Assembly (NCBI GenBank): GCA_037044905.1
Contig: JBAOKB010000093.1
Coordinates: 124,001 to 188,000 of the forward strand
DNA: 64,000 nucleotides
Origin: Hortaea werneckii
Taxonomy: Eukaryota > Ascomycota > Dothideomycetes > Mycosphaerellales > Teratosphaeriaceae
Direction: 5' to 3'
Positions 53,399 to 63,100 of the stretch are shown here, one piece after another; positions within the stretch are counted from its first letter, which is position 1; every line of letters starts with the position of its first letter. The notes beneath the pieces are model-generated. The model saw only the letters and a program-made list of their open reading frames with translations, had not been told where the DNA came from and made no database searches. The translations under genes were made by a program, and so were the position numbers.

Positions 53399-54057
53399 TC
53401 TGGCGTGTACGGCGTGTTTTCAGTTTCATGTATAGGGGGAGGTGACGACCAGCAATGGTGAGAGAAGCGGATTGGGAGATCACAGAAGTCACGCAATGAA
53501 GAGAGTCAAGTCCAGCAACGTGCACCTATCTTCTACCTCCGTACATCCTAACTGCCGGCTGGACGTCGAGAGTTACGGGATTGGGAGGCACATGACATAG
53601 CTCTATTCAGAAGGCAAAATTCCCTCGCGTCAAGGGAACTGACGACCCGGGGCACCCATCCGTCCATCTCGCCATTGACGCGTCCCGTGGACAGGTTGAG
53701 CTCGTGGGGACAAAAGGTGAAAAGGCCGGCCGAGCATCAGGAACCCAAAGACAAGAGGTTCAAGCGCACCCAAGCTCCCAAAGACGAAAGTATGATCAAC
53801 AAGGTCAAAGGCGGGGTTGTGTGGAGTTACCCCATATTCCGACGCTTGATGAGTCGTCATCAGCAGCAACCGTCACCACTTTTATGCAAACACCACAATG
53901 AGATGGGGACGGAGTTTGGGTTTGCCGAACATGAGTGTCATACGAAGCTCTGCTCAAGTAACCTAGTAAGCCTCACACGTGGATAACGAACGTCCTAGCA
54001 ATCTCCACCTCACCTTCTCACCACCACCAAATCAATGCCGACTTCAATAGCGATCCA
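53399..54057. other. 659-bp intergenic region
   Basis: Upstream of the transporter and downstream of GH12, both minus strand. A 103-codon plus-strand frame at 53675-53986 begins with TTG and has no recognisable domain, so it is not called. Confidence 0.55.
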
Positions 54058-54927
54058 CTAACTAATCGAAACAGAATATGCCGTAGTATCAAACTTCGCA
54101 TTGCTACCAGTAAAGACCTCCGTCCCAGCCTGGAAAGCCTGCAGATAAAGGTTGGAGGTGAAGCCATTGCTCGCATAATTCTGCTGAAGGTACTTGTAGA
54201 AGTTCAGAATGTCTCCACTGAAGCTGGTCGCAGCCCGACTACGGGCGACAAAGCTGTAGACTTTGACGTTGCCGTTGAGGCCGTAGGCGAGGTCGAACTG
54301 GACGCCGTTGATTACGGGGCTGGCGATCGGCGTGAAGGGGTATCCGTTGGATGATAGGGGGGAGATGCTGCCGTATAGGCCGAGCCAGACCTGTGAGGAA
54401 AGGGATGTTAGGGGACGCCGTGTTGAGACAGGAAGCGATGTTCTTACCATGACTTCGAAGGCATTGGCACCGTTGGGAGAGGTGCCGACGAAGGTATCGT
54501 AAGCCACTGCTAGCACATTAGTCAAACGTCCAAGGCTGTGGGATGCGGGATGATACTCACCGTTTGCAGCAAGATTGGTGCCAGCGTAGCTCCACTTCCA
54601 AGTCGTCGGCATACTGGAATACTGGCCCAGCTGCTTCTTGGGATAACTTTGCTGTTGGATGTTTGTGTAGCTCTTTACACTCGTAGGCCCGCCGCTCCAG
54701 GACCAAGTCGTGTCCCAAGCAATAGTATTGCCGGATACGCTGTTGATCTCCGAACACTGAGATCCAGTACCTGTGGACCAGCCCCAGCCATTTGTTGCGA
54801 GACTATAGGCTCCATTGTACTGCGTTTGGTATTGGCCACACTGCTGAGTGGCCCTCTCCTGAATCGGGCTGTCCGTGGGTGCCGCGAAGGCTGTCGAACC
54901 TAGAACGAAAAGGCTGAGGAATCTCAT
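54058..54927 (-). CDS. GH12 endoglucanase / xyloglucanase
   Basis: Minus-strand exons 54927-54561, 54509-54448 and 54390-54058 give 253 aa. The introns (51 and 57 nt) are both in frame without stops, so a naive ORF reads through them; removing them restores NLAANAVAYDTF and FEVMVWLGLYG, as the family needs. MRFLSLFVLGSTAFAAP is a secretion signal. GH12 markers are WDTTWSWSGG, SMPTTWKWSY, nucleophile Glu 141 (EVMVWLG) and acid/base Glu 234 (AGTEVFTG). It should cleave beta-1,4-glucan or xyloglucan of plant cell walls with retention of configuration. No cellulose-binding module is present. Some family members are recognised by plants as elicitors; nothing in the sequence addresses that. Confidence 0.94.
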   Translation of the reverse strand: MRFLSLFVLGSTAFAAPTDSPIQERATQQCGQYQTQYNGAYSLATNGWGWSTGTGSQCSEINSVSGNTIAWDTTWSWSGGPTSVKSYTNIQQQSYPKKQLGQYSSMPTTWKWSYAGTNLAANGEYHPASHSLGRLTNVLAVAYDTFVGTSPNGANAFEVMVRTSLPVSTRRPLTSLSSQVWLGLYGSISPLSSNGYPFTPIASPVINGVQFDLAYGLNGNVKVYSFVARSRAATSFSGDILNFYKYLQQNYASNGFTSNLYLQAFQAGTEVFTGSNAKFDTTAYSVSIS

Positions 54928-56127
54928 TGTCGGGGGGTTGAGGAAGCGACAAAAACCAGTTCGACTAGATTCTAGGATGCGAACTGTCCCGGAAATGCCA
55001 CTGGCACCGGCTTTATAACGACTCGTCGCTCAGAAACCATGCAGCATTCATGCTGATGTCTGATGATCTTCATCGAGCTTCGTACATCGTGTGCGCATGG
55101 TTGTATGTCTCGAGCCACCACACCACATTGCAGCTTCGGTACAAGTCGACCGATTCCTGGTTCTTGTATCATTATACAGGTTACTTTCACATTCGCCTTG
55201 GAGAATATCACAGTGATGACGTCCTTATGACCTCGAGCTGCACATAAATCACCTAAGTCTTCGGCAAGACGACGACAACCACATCGCCTCGACCATTCTA
55301 TGAGAAGCCACCACAAGCCATCTTCACTGGAAGTAAGTCCTAGTCTCCAGAATCCACGCCATGAGGCGTCCCAACAGCGGCGTCTCGCAGGTATGTCCTC
55401 CTCAATACGGTAAAAGGTGGTCAGCGGGTCCGACTAAGTCGCATGTACACTCGCTTGAATGCAACCAGTAGAGCCAGAGTATCTCGATTCCAAGGACCAG
55501 TCTCGCTGCAATCGCCACGAAGATAAGTGAAGTAGACGCACCCACTTAAAGTGCTGAGCCCCTACCTGCATAAGCAGCAAGATGCAGCCTGCAGGACGGG
55601 CGTCATACATATTCGGCAAGGCGAGTGCGGGAGGTAGGGTACGTTCCGATCGCACGGGACGGCCGCCCATGCAGGTTACTATCGAGATCTTGCATCTGCT
55701 CTTCTCGTCGTGCGCATGCACTGCGGGAAGGTCCTGCTTAGAGATGCAAACCATGCATTACTGGGAAGCCTCGCCTAGAACTCTCGCCTGGAAGATGATG
55801 ACGGGACCGGGTTGCCAGTGGAGGCTAGGTACTCTTTTGAAGCTCCCACCTGAACAGAGATTCGTCGGCACGGGTTGCTGAATTCGAGGAGCCGGCAATA
55901 GTAGATACGCACCTCCATTCGTGCCTTGTCTTGACGCATCTCTTAGCACTCCTCGTGGTTATCTTCTTTTGCCTGCACCTTTGAGTGGATTCAAAATACT
56001 ACCAATACTACCAATATCACCATCGTCCTCGCTCAACAGACGCACTCAGTATAGGTATTTGTCTTCGAGTTCTGCCTTGCTGCAAGTAGTACGCCACGCT
56101 CGAGCTTCCTAAATCGGAGCACATCAA
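54928..56127. other. 1.2-kb gene-free region
   Basis: Holds the GH12 promoter and the downstream flank of the orphan kinase. Short frames on both strands lack domains and ATG/splice support. A minor ACTACCAAT-like direct repeat occurs near 55998-56015. Confidence 0.55.
55012..55017 (-). promoter_or_regulatory. TATA box of GH12 gene
   Basis: TATAAA on the minus strand within GTTATAAAGCC, 85-90 nt upstream of the GH12 start codon, a usual distance for a highly regulated fungal secreted-enzyme gene. No XlnR (GGCTAA) or clear CreA site was found nearby by eye. Confidence 0.45.
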
Positions 56128-56985
56128 TCATCCATAAGCCACTGCACTAGACATTTCAGCTTCGATGGCCACTAGGTCATCAAGACACTGCTGGGCGCAA
56201 TCATATTTCTGTCTCCAGCAACGCTCGATAGCTTTGTGAGCCGGTAAGAAGTCAGTATTGGGAAAGGTTCCCTTCGAAAAAAGACTTTCGATTTCTTCCA
56301 TATCATCGATACTATCCAGGTCTTCATAAGGTTCCTGACCTGCCATGATTTCGTACAAAGTGCTCCCAACCGCGAAAAGGTCAGAGTATTGGTCAACTTT
56401 GGCAGGCTTTCGAGGCAGGCTTGCCTTGCTCCCTTCCCTACTGTATCCCTCGTGGACTGTACCGTCAGATGACACATACACACCTTGGAAGTCGCCGAGT
56501 TCCAAGTCGTATCTGTCGGTGATGAAGCAATTCCGAGGACTGATATCGCAATGAAAGACATGTTTGCCCTGGATGTATACGACAGCTTCTACGAGCTGAC
56601 GTGCCCATTTGAGCTGATCGCGAACGCTGCTGCCTCCAGTCTTTAAGACATCGCGTAATGTGCCATTGGCAGCCCGTTGAAGGCGCAGACCGGCACCATC
56701 CAGTCCATAACACCGCAAGATGCGTGAATGGACACCGAGAATGTTGTAGATGCAGGCTTCATGTTCGATATACTCGCGCTCACTAGCATCGAGCGGGTAC
56801 TTCAACACTTGGTCACCGCCGAGTTCCCCAACGAAGCTGGTACTTCCAATTGCGAGAACTGAGAGCACCCCCGGTGGCTGGTATGACCATATGACTCGGG
56901 GCTCGTCGTGCGCTGCCTCCTACTAAGCATTAGCGCAGACAACCTTTAGCGCTTCTAGAGATATTGATACTTCTGATGAGGACAT
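56128..56985 (-). CDS. Small orphan protein-kinase-like protein
   Basis: Minus-strand exons 56985-56971 (15 nt) and 56919-56128, with a 51-nt intron (GTATCA donor, GCTAAT branch), give 268 aa. The mini first exon was inferred because the main frame has no ATG at its start and is preceded by an acceptor after tandem in-frame stops. Kinase elements are present but compact: Lys 45 (QVLKYP), catalytic loop HCDISPRN with His 128, Asp 130 and Asn 135, and a DFQG motif at Asp 148 in place of DFG. The glycine loop is weak (AIGSTSFVGEL). C-lobe motifs include DLFAVGSTLYEIMAGQEPYE and the late CWRQKY. The key Lys, Asp, Asn and Asp are retained, so activity is possible. Similar short fungal kinase-like proteins form lineage-expanded families; function unknown. 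Confidence 0.82.
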
Positions 56986-57324
56986 CGCAGACCGATATCT
57001 CTTTACACGGCACGTAAAATGGTTAGCGCACGTTCAAACGTGTGACTACGTGGACCTGCTGTGGAATGGCAGAGGTCAAAACATCGATGTTGCTCGTGCG
57101 GGGACGAGGCCTTACTAATCAAGATATGCACTGCATGCGCCGATGGTATTTTCTTCCTTACCAGGAGTTATCCCATCAAGATACTGTACAAGGTACAAAA
57201 GTCTTTGTCTCCTCCCAGAGCTCCCCGGTAGAACAAACCACCGACGGTCGAATTATTAGATCGCTGGCCTTCATGTATTCCACACCAAGCCAAAAGTAAA
57301 ATCGAAACGACCGCTTCATTAGTC
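56986..57324. other. 339-bp intergenic region
   Basis: Kinase promoter plus ENP2 3' flank, both minus strand. Nothing else recognised. Confidence 0.6.
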
Positions 57325-59729
57325 CTACATCCGCCTAAACACATTCCCACTAGCGCTCCTCCTCTCCTTCTCCTTCTGCCCTCTCGAAACCTGCCGTCCA
57401 CCAGCCCCACCATCCTCCTCACCCGCTCTCTTCTTGCCCTTCTTCTCCGGCGCGAACGTGACTTCCTTCTCGCCAACAACGCCACCCCGTGTAGCCCGAT
57501 TTCCACCCACATCACGCTGTCTCGCCGGCAAACTCGAAGCCAAGTCGCCAAAGGACTTGCTTTGTCGGTTCTTCTGCTTCTTGAAATCGTTCGTCGAAGA
57601 CGAAACGCGCATCTGCGGCTCGTTGCTACGGCCTTGCTGCTGGCGGAACTTGTTGCCTTTCCCGCTGCCGGTGTTCTTCTGGTAAGAAGCATTGCCGATG
57701 CGTTTGCGGGGGTCTTCCTCGTCGTCACGTTCGCTTCTTTGCCGTTGGCGCGCCTTGAGTGCTGTGGCCTCCGCTTCTGCGTCTTCGTCTCCGCTCTCGT
57801 CATCATCATCATCGTCGTCTGAGCCTCGCCGCTCATCGAGTTCATCCTCCTCGACGGCAGTGAGACCGCGCTTTCTATTCTCGCCTCCTGGGGCCGGTGC
57901 AGTGGACGGGTTGAGCATGGCGAACTCGCGACTCGTCTCATCGATTTCAAAGTCTTCGTTTTCGAACATCGCCTTGAAACGGTCGTCCATGAGGGGCTTC
58001 TCGGCCTTGTCCGCTGCTTCGTCGGCCTCGGCCTCTTCTGCAGCAGCCTTGGGTGCGTCGCCGCCTTGCTTGAGGACTCTAGCGGCCTTTCTCCGCTCGT
58101 TTGCTTCTTCTCTAGCTTGTAATTTCTCGGCGAATCGTCTATTGACCTTGACAGCGACCTTCTTGTTACCACGGATACGACTCTCGCGCTCCTTATTGAT
58201 GCGCTCTTGGATGCTCTTCTGGCGTTGCTGTTGTGCCAGATCCGGGTTTGTCAGTAAGCGAGCTTGCTCATACAGCTGCTGGCCGACAAAGTATCCGTGC
58301 ATGTAAGGTCGTAGGAGATTCGTTTGCCCAATAAGGTGATCCAGGGACAGTTCCCGGAGCTGCTTCATATCCAGGAACTTGTAGTTATCGTACACATCGC
58401 CAGCACCTGCGTTGCCAGTAGCGGAGTTGAAAGCGTTCGGGTCCTCCGCATCCTCAGCCATCTCTTCAACGAGATTGTCTAGGAAAGCGCACCACTTTGG
58501 AGCCGGGCCGAGTTGGGGAATGAAGAAAGAATGCTGTTGCCTGCCTTCATTTGCGGTCAGGAACATGCCGGTGTCTCGCACCCATTCGACGTGATTTAAG
58601 TCCACAGCAGGCTCAACAGACGTCCAGTGACTACCATTCTGAGCATCCCAAATCTTGATCGCGCGCTTGTCGGCGCTCATAATAAGATTCTCAGAACCAC
58701 CCGCAGAAGAGTTCCGTGAGGATGATTCGAGGTACTTGAGGTTTTGTATCGGGTAGTCGTAGCCTTGGTCCTTGCGCAACAGAGGTACAGGTGATCGGAG
58801 ATCATAGGTGTGCACAATTCCAGTACTGCTTCCAGTCGCGAGGTTCAATCCAGAGCGATGGAACTCTAGAGCAGTTATCTCGGGTTTCGTGTCCTGATCG
58901 TCGACCGACAATAGAGATGTCGGCGGGCCTAAAGCGCTAACTCGGTTCCGCGAACGGGTGTCCCAGAGCTCCACCGTACCAATCGAGGTTCCGAAGGCTA
59001 GAAGACCATGCGATTCTTCTGCAACCGCGGCGCAGTTAACAGCTCCTGTCCGAATGCCGCCTTGCAGAGCTCCACCACCAAAAGATTCCAGATCATCGCC
59101 ACCCACATCTACCTCGAAGCCCTTCATGAACCGTCCGATCTCCAGGTTGAGACGGAAGACTTCGCCATTGCCGTCGGGATTCACACCAACCGATGGCACG
59201 AGGGCTTCTGCTGTCCGCCGGTTGTATTTCAAATCTCTGCCATATCTTGGTATTCGCGTTGTGTAGTGCAGGCCGCCAGGCGTGTGGAATTCAAGGAAAC
59301 GATCGGTCTGTAAGTGTAAGCTCTTGCTGTAGTCTGAAGACAGCAGCAAAAACGTCTCGTTCAAGGCGTTGGTATGCCGTGAATATGAGAGCGATAGATG
59401 TGGTAGGTAGTGCACATGCATCTGTGGCTTGTATGTTCCTGTTGGCTCATCCTGTCAGCGATCAGCCACTTTTGTTTCACCTGCGCACATCATGCTATCG
59501 TGGAGTACTCACCCGTACTCATCACCCATTCGCCATCCTCGCTTATCCGAACGCAAGAGCTTGCCTCTTCGAACTCGAAATCCTGCAGCAACTCTATCCG
59601 ATTCGCGTATTCCGGGTCTTTCTTTAGACTGCGCTTCCTCTTGCGCGCGAGCCATTCCGGCAACGGCCTCGCAGTCGACGCGCCGGCGATTGTATATACC
59701 GGCACGGCGCTCGGGTTGGAAAGCTTCAT
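57325..59729 (-). CDS. ENP2: Ribosome biogenesis factor Enp2 (NOL10)
   Basis: Minus-strand exons 59729-59513 and 59438-57325 (74-nt intron) encode 776 aa. The N-terminus MKLSNPSAVPVYTIAG with PLPEWLARKRKRSLKKD is diagnostic, and splicing restores VMSTGTYKPQMHVHYLP. A WD40 propeller spans about residues 30-350 (LLAFGTSIGTVELWDTRSRN; LATGSSTGIVHTYDLRSP; ADKRAIKIWDAQNG). The Enp2/NOL10-specific segment follows (DVYDNYKFLDMKQLRELSLD; LLRPYMHGYFVGQQLYEQAR), then a long charged tail with NUC153-like MLDDRFKAMF-type text (here LMDDRFKAMFENEDFEID). It is a nucleolar component of the 90S/SSU processome needed for 18S rRNA maturation. It is divergent from MED13. Confidence 0.96.
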
Positions 59730-60195
59730 GTTGCTGATGTGTGTATGTGAGGTGAGAGGTCCAACGCTGCGATCGCTAAATCAAGCTTGGGAACTTTTCT
59801 GTCTGCTCGGCAGGCGGAAGATCGACAGCCGAATGCGGAGGCGGGCCGGCGCCAGCAGCTCGGAAGCTCGGCAGTACTAAGTGACGGCGCCGGCGGATAT
59901 CAGACGTTAGGAAACACGCGCCTCGAAGCTGTGAAGCTGTCGTCCGCCGGAAGTGCCGAGCTGTGGAGGATACTTCGCTGCTTACATTAGGAGTCGGCCG
60001 CGGATCGCGAGACTGTTCATGTTGACACAGTCGCTCTCAACATTGGCGATTGCCGTCATCCTTTATACGTCGATCTAGGGAGACCGGGGATCCGACCTCG
60101 ACGTGCCCATGTGTATACCTCACGACAAGCGCCGCGCGAACCATCTCCGACTATACCACCGCATCGTCCCATGACAGCGAAGGCACAGATAAAAG
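59730..60195. promoter_or_regulatory. Divergent promoter, ENP2 / MED13
   Basis: 466 bp between divergent start codons. No RRPE/PAC-type element (GCGATGAG or TGAAAAATTT) was recognised by eye. Confidence 0.5.
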
Positions 60196-63100
60196 ATGGA
60201 TTTTTTGAAGAACTGCAAAAGCAATGTGCAAGTCACCGACGGGCTGAAGACTCTGGAATGCCATGTCTACAATGGCAACAACGAATATGATGTGCAAGGC
60301 TTCGTTGCGACGCTGCGTGGCCAAGGTGCCTTGTGTGCCTCTAGCAAGCAACAGTTGTGGATCTTTGGGCAACTTGACAACAATGTCCGGGCCACGCTCG
60401 CCAAGAAGACGGAACAGCTGCGGCAAGAACAGAATGACACGCTCGACTCTCTGACTCTCAAAGCAGGCTTGGCTGGGCACGACGTGAGAAGCATACTTTT
60501 TGACGCTATTCAGGGAGCTGTTTCCAGCGCTTTAAACCAGGCTTGCGGAGCATTGCGCATTGGGCCATTCAGCTGGTTGCTACCGACTGGGCCTGGCGAA
60601 GCTTCTGTTGTGCTGCATCTACACCTCAATCTGACCGAGTCCGGGACGCTTTATGCTACGACAACTACTGGCTCGGAGAGCTTTACACCTTTAAGCAGAA
60701 ACCTCATCTCCAGGGACTCTGACATTCTTCTCGCTCCGAGTGGAATCCATGTCACGCCAGTAGCGGATACTGACGTGAGCCCTGCATTCGCTGGCGCTGG
60801 CTGGAGAGATGCAGTAGGCAGCATGCTCCGCGTCGAGGGCATCGTAGTGGAACATGACACTGCATGGCTTCCCGTGAAGCTACAAGGTCCGACTGCAGCC
60901 GAAGGCCAAATCTTCACCTGGCCTGCAACCATGTGCTTTGGCCAGACTGTCAAGGCCAAATCTCGAGCGTGCGAGGGTTCCTGGAAGAGCTGGTTTGCCG
61001 CAAGCGACGACCCGCACGGCTTTTCATATCCTCTTGCGGATGCCGAAGAGTGGTTTAAAGGGGCTGAAAGCAGATTGCAGGCTGCAGACGGCACCAGTGC
61101 AGTTCAGGAGAGTCTAGCTGAAGCGCAGCGAGAGCATGTTGATGCGTCGCAGGGTGGATCCACCACTGTAGAAAACAACATAGGACTCACTGCACCCTTC
61201 AATCAGCGTGCTGTCGATCAACAGGCATCTATGGCAGGTATATATCCTACGCCGGAAGACAACCTCATGCCAGGCCATACTAATCATCAGCCAAGCTCTG
61301 ACAATAACGCCTTGGCTACCATCCCAGAGCAAAAAGATCAGCCGGATGCAAGAGATAACAACGTGACTGGCGACACTGGTGATCAAGCGCGACTTTCGAG
61401 TTCATCATCCGACCCAATGGCATTTGCGCAGAATAACGACGACCTATTCGGAGACATGGGTGGGATGGAATTCGGTGGCGACGAAGTTGATGATGCAGAC
61501 TTTGACTTCTTCAATGAACAAGATGACATGACTGTGGTGCCCGATGTGCCTGCCATCGACGAGGATGCTGAGATGTCCGAGCTTCGACCGGACGACAATG
61601 TATTGGCAGGAGGCAATGCGGATGTCATGTCACCTCTGCAGGAGCCAGCGAACGCTGCAAAGACACCTAACAAGGGAGATGCGGATCAGGTGCAACCCGC
61701 TGCGCCCGATGCTGGCATCAGTTTCGATCACAGCACCCATCTCGATAACGAGACACCCGCACCGCATTCGGCTCTCGAACGGCCCTTGAGCCCTTTCGGT
61801 ATCAAAGAGCGTCTTCTACCGCCCCCGGTGCCTGCGAGTGCTAATGTCAAACGTGATCAAGAGGGTGAGCATCGGCGCAGCAGTTTTGGACCTATTCTCT
61901 TTCGGGACGGGCTTGACTTGGGCCGAAAATACTCTGATGCATATGGACCAAGCAATCTGAAACTTGGGGCACACTTTGCGCCTCAGAGGTCTGCTCCTTA
62001 CATCGGTCTGCCGCGTAAGCGGACGGACCTGGCCTTTACTGAAGATGCCATGGGTGACGTGGACAGCGAGAGCGAGTCTACCTCCGACGGGAGCGACGTG
62101 AGTGAGAACTGCTTGCCGCCTCAACTGCCTTGGAATCCGAAAAAGCGCAGGAGGCCGGCTGTGCCAGATGGTAATCAGTGGTGGCTGCCCACTGATGCGG
62201 CACAACGTCTTCGTGACGATGGTGAACTTGACAAATCTCAAGCCAAAGCACTGTTGGAAGGCATAATGCATGCAAAAGCCTCTCCGGTCGAATTCAGCTT
62301 GCAGCAAACGGGGAATGATGACGATCCACCAACTGTGGAAGACCTCTACATTGGCGTCACCAAGTTGGACTTGGTCTACATTGCCCAACTAGTCGGCGAA
62401 CAAGCTGTGTCATGTACGAAGCCTATCCTAAAACAGCTCGAGTACCTACCCTCAGCCGACGAACATCTCTGCTCCACCGCCTGGATGACCAGAGGTATTG
62501 TCTCTTCTCTACTGGGCCGTCTCTTGCCTGGCATGAACGACTGCGAGCTCTCAAGCCTTGCACTCACCCGTGAACCACCTTCACGGACAGCTCAACAAGC
62601 GCCGTCGCGGCCAGGCCAGCCGCGTCCGCCCCCTCCCCGCTTCGACAGCACAAATCTGGGGCCAGATATGATGTCCCTGGCGCCACCGTATGTTCGTATA
62701 CAGCGTGGCAATGAGCCCTACGAGATGCTGCCACCAGCGCTGAGCTTCTGGGAACCATTGAGTCTGTCGCCTTCAAGTGGGGCCAAGGATATCCGCGCAT
62801 ACTGCGTCTTCCCGCTGAACGAAGATCTCCAGAGACTTGTCGACAATTTTCTCAGCGACCTTGGAACTACTTACGAGAATTCTAGGCTTGGTTCGCATGC
62901 TCACATCCGTAATGTCGAAGAGGAAATCGAAGGCGACGATTATGAAGATGGCCTAGTACCTGTCGATCTTGGGGATGAAAGCGATGGTTCCATGTCGGGT
63001 GCGCTGCAGGCTTATCATTCGACCTGTAACGAGTTCGGTCGCTTCCTCGCGCATGTCGGTCACGTGGAGCCACAAAAGACTATCGTGGTTTACATGCTGA

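Noticed and set aside
53675..53986. 103-codon plus-strand frame between transporter and GH12
   Set aside because: It starts with TTG, has no recognisable family and no splice support.
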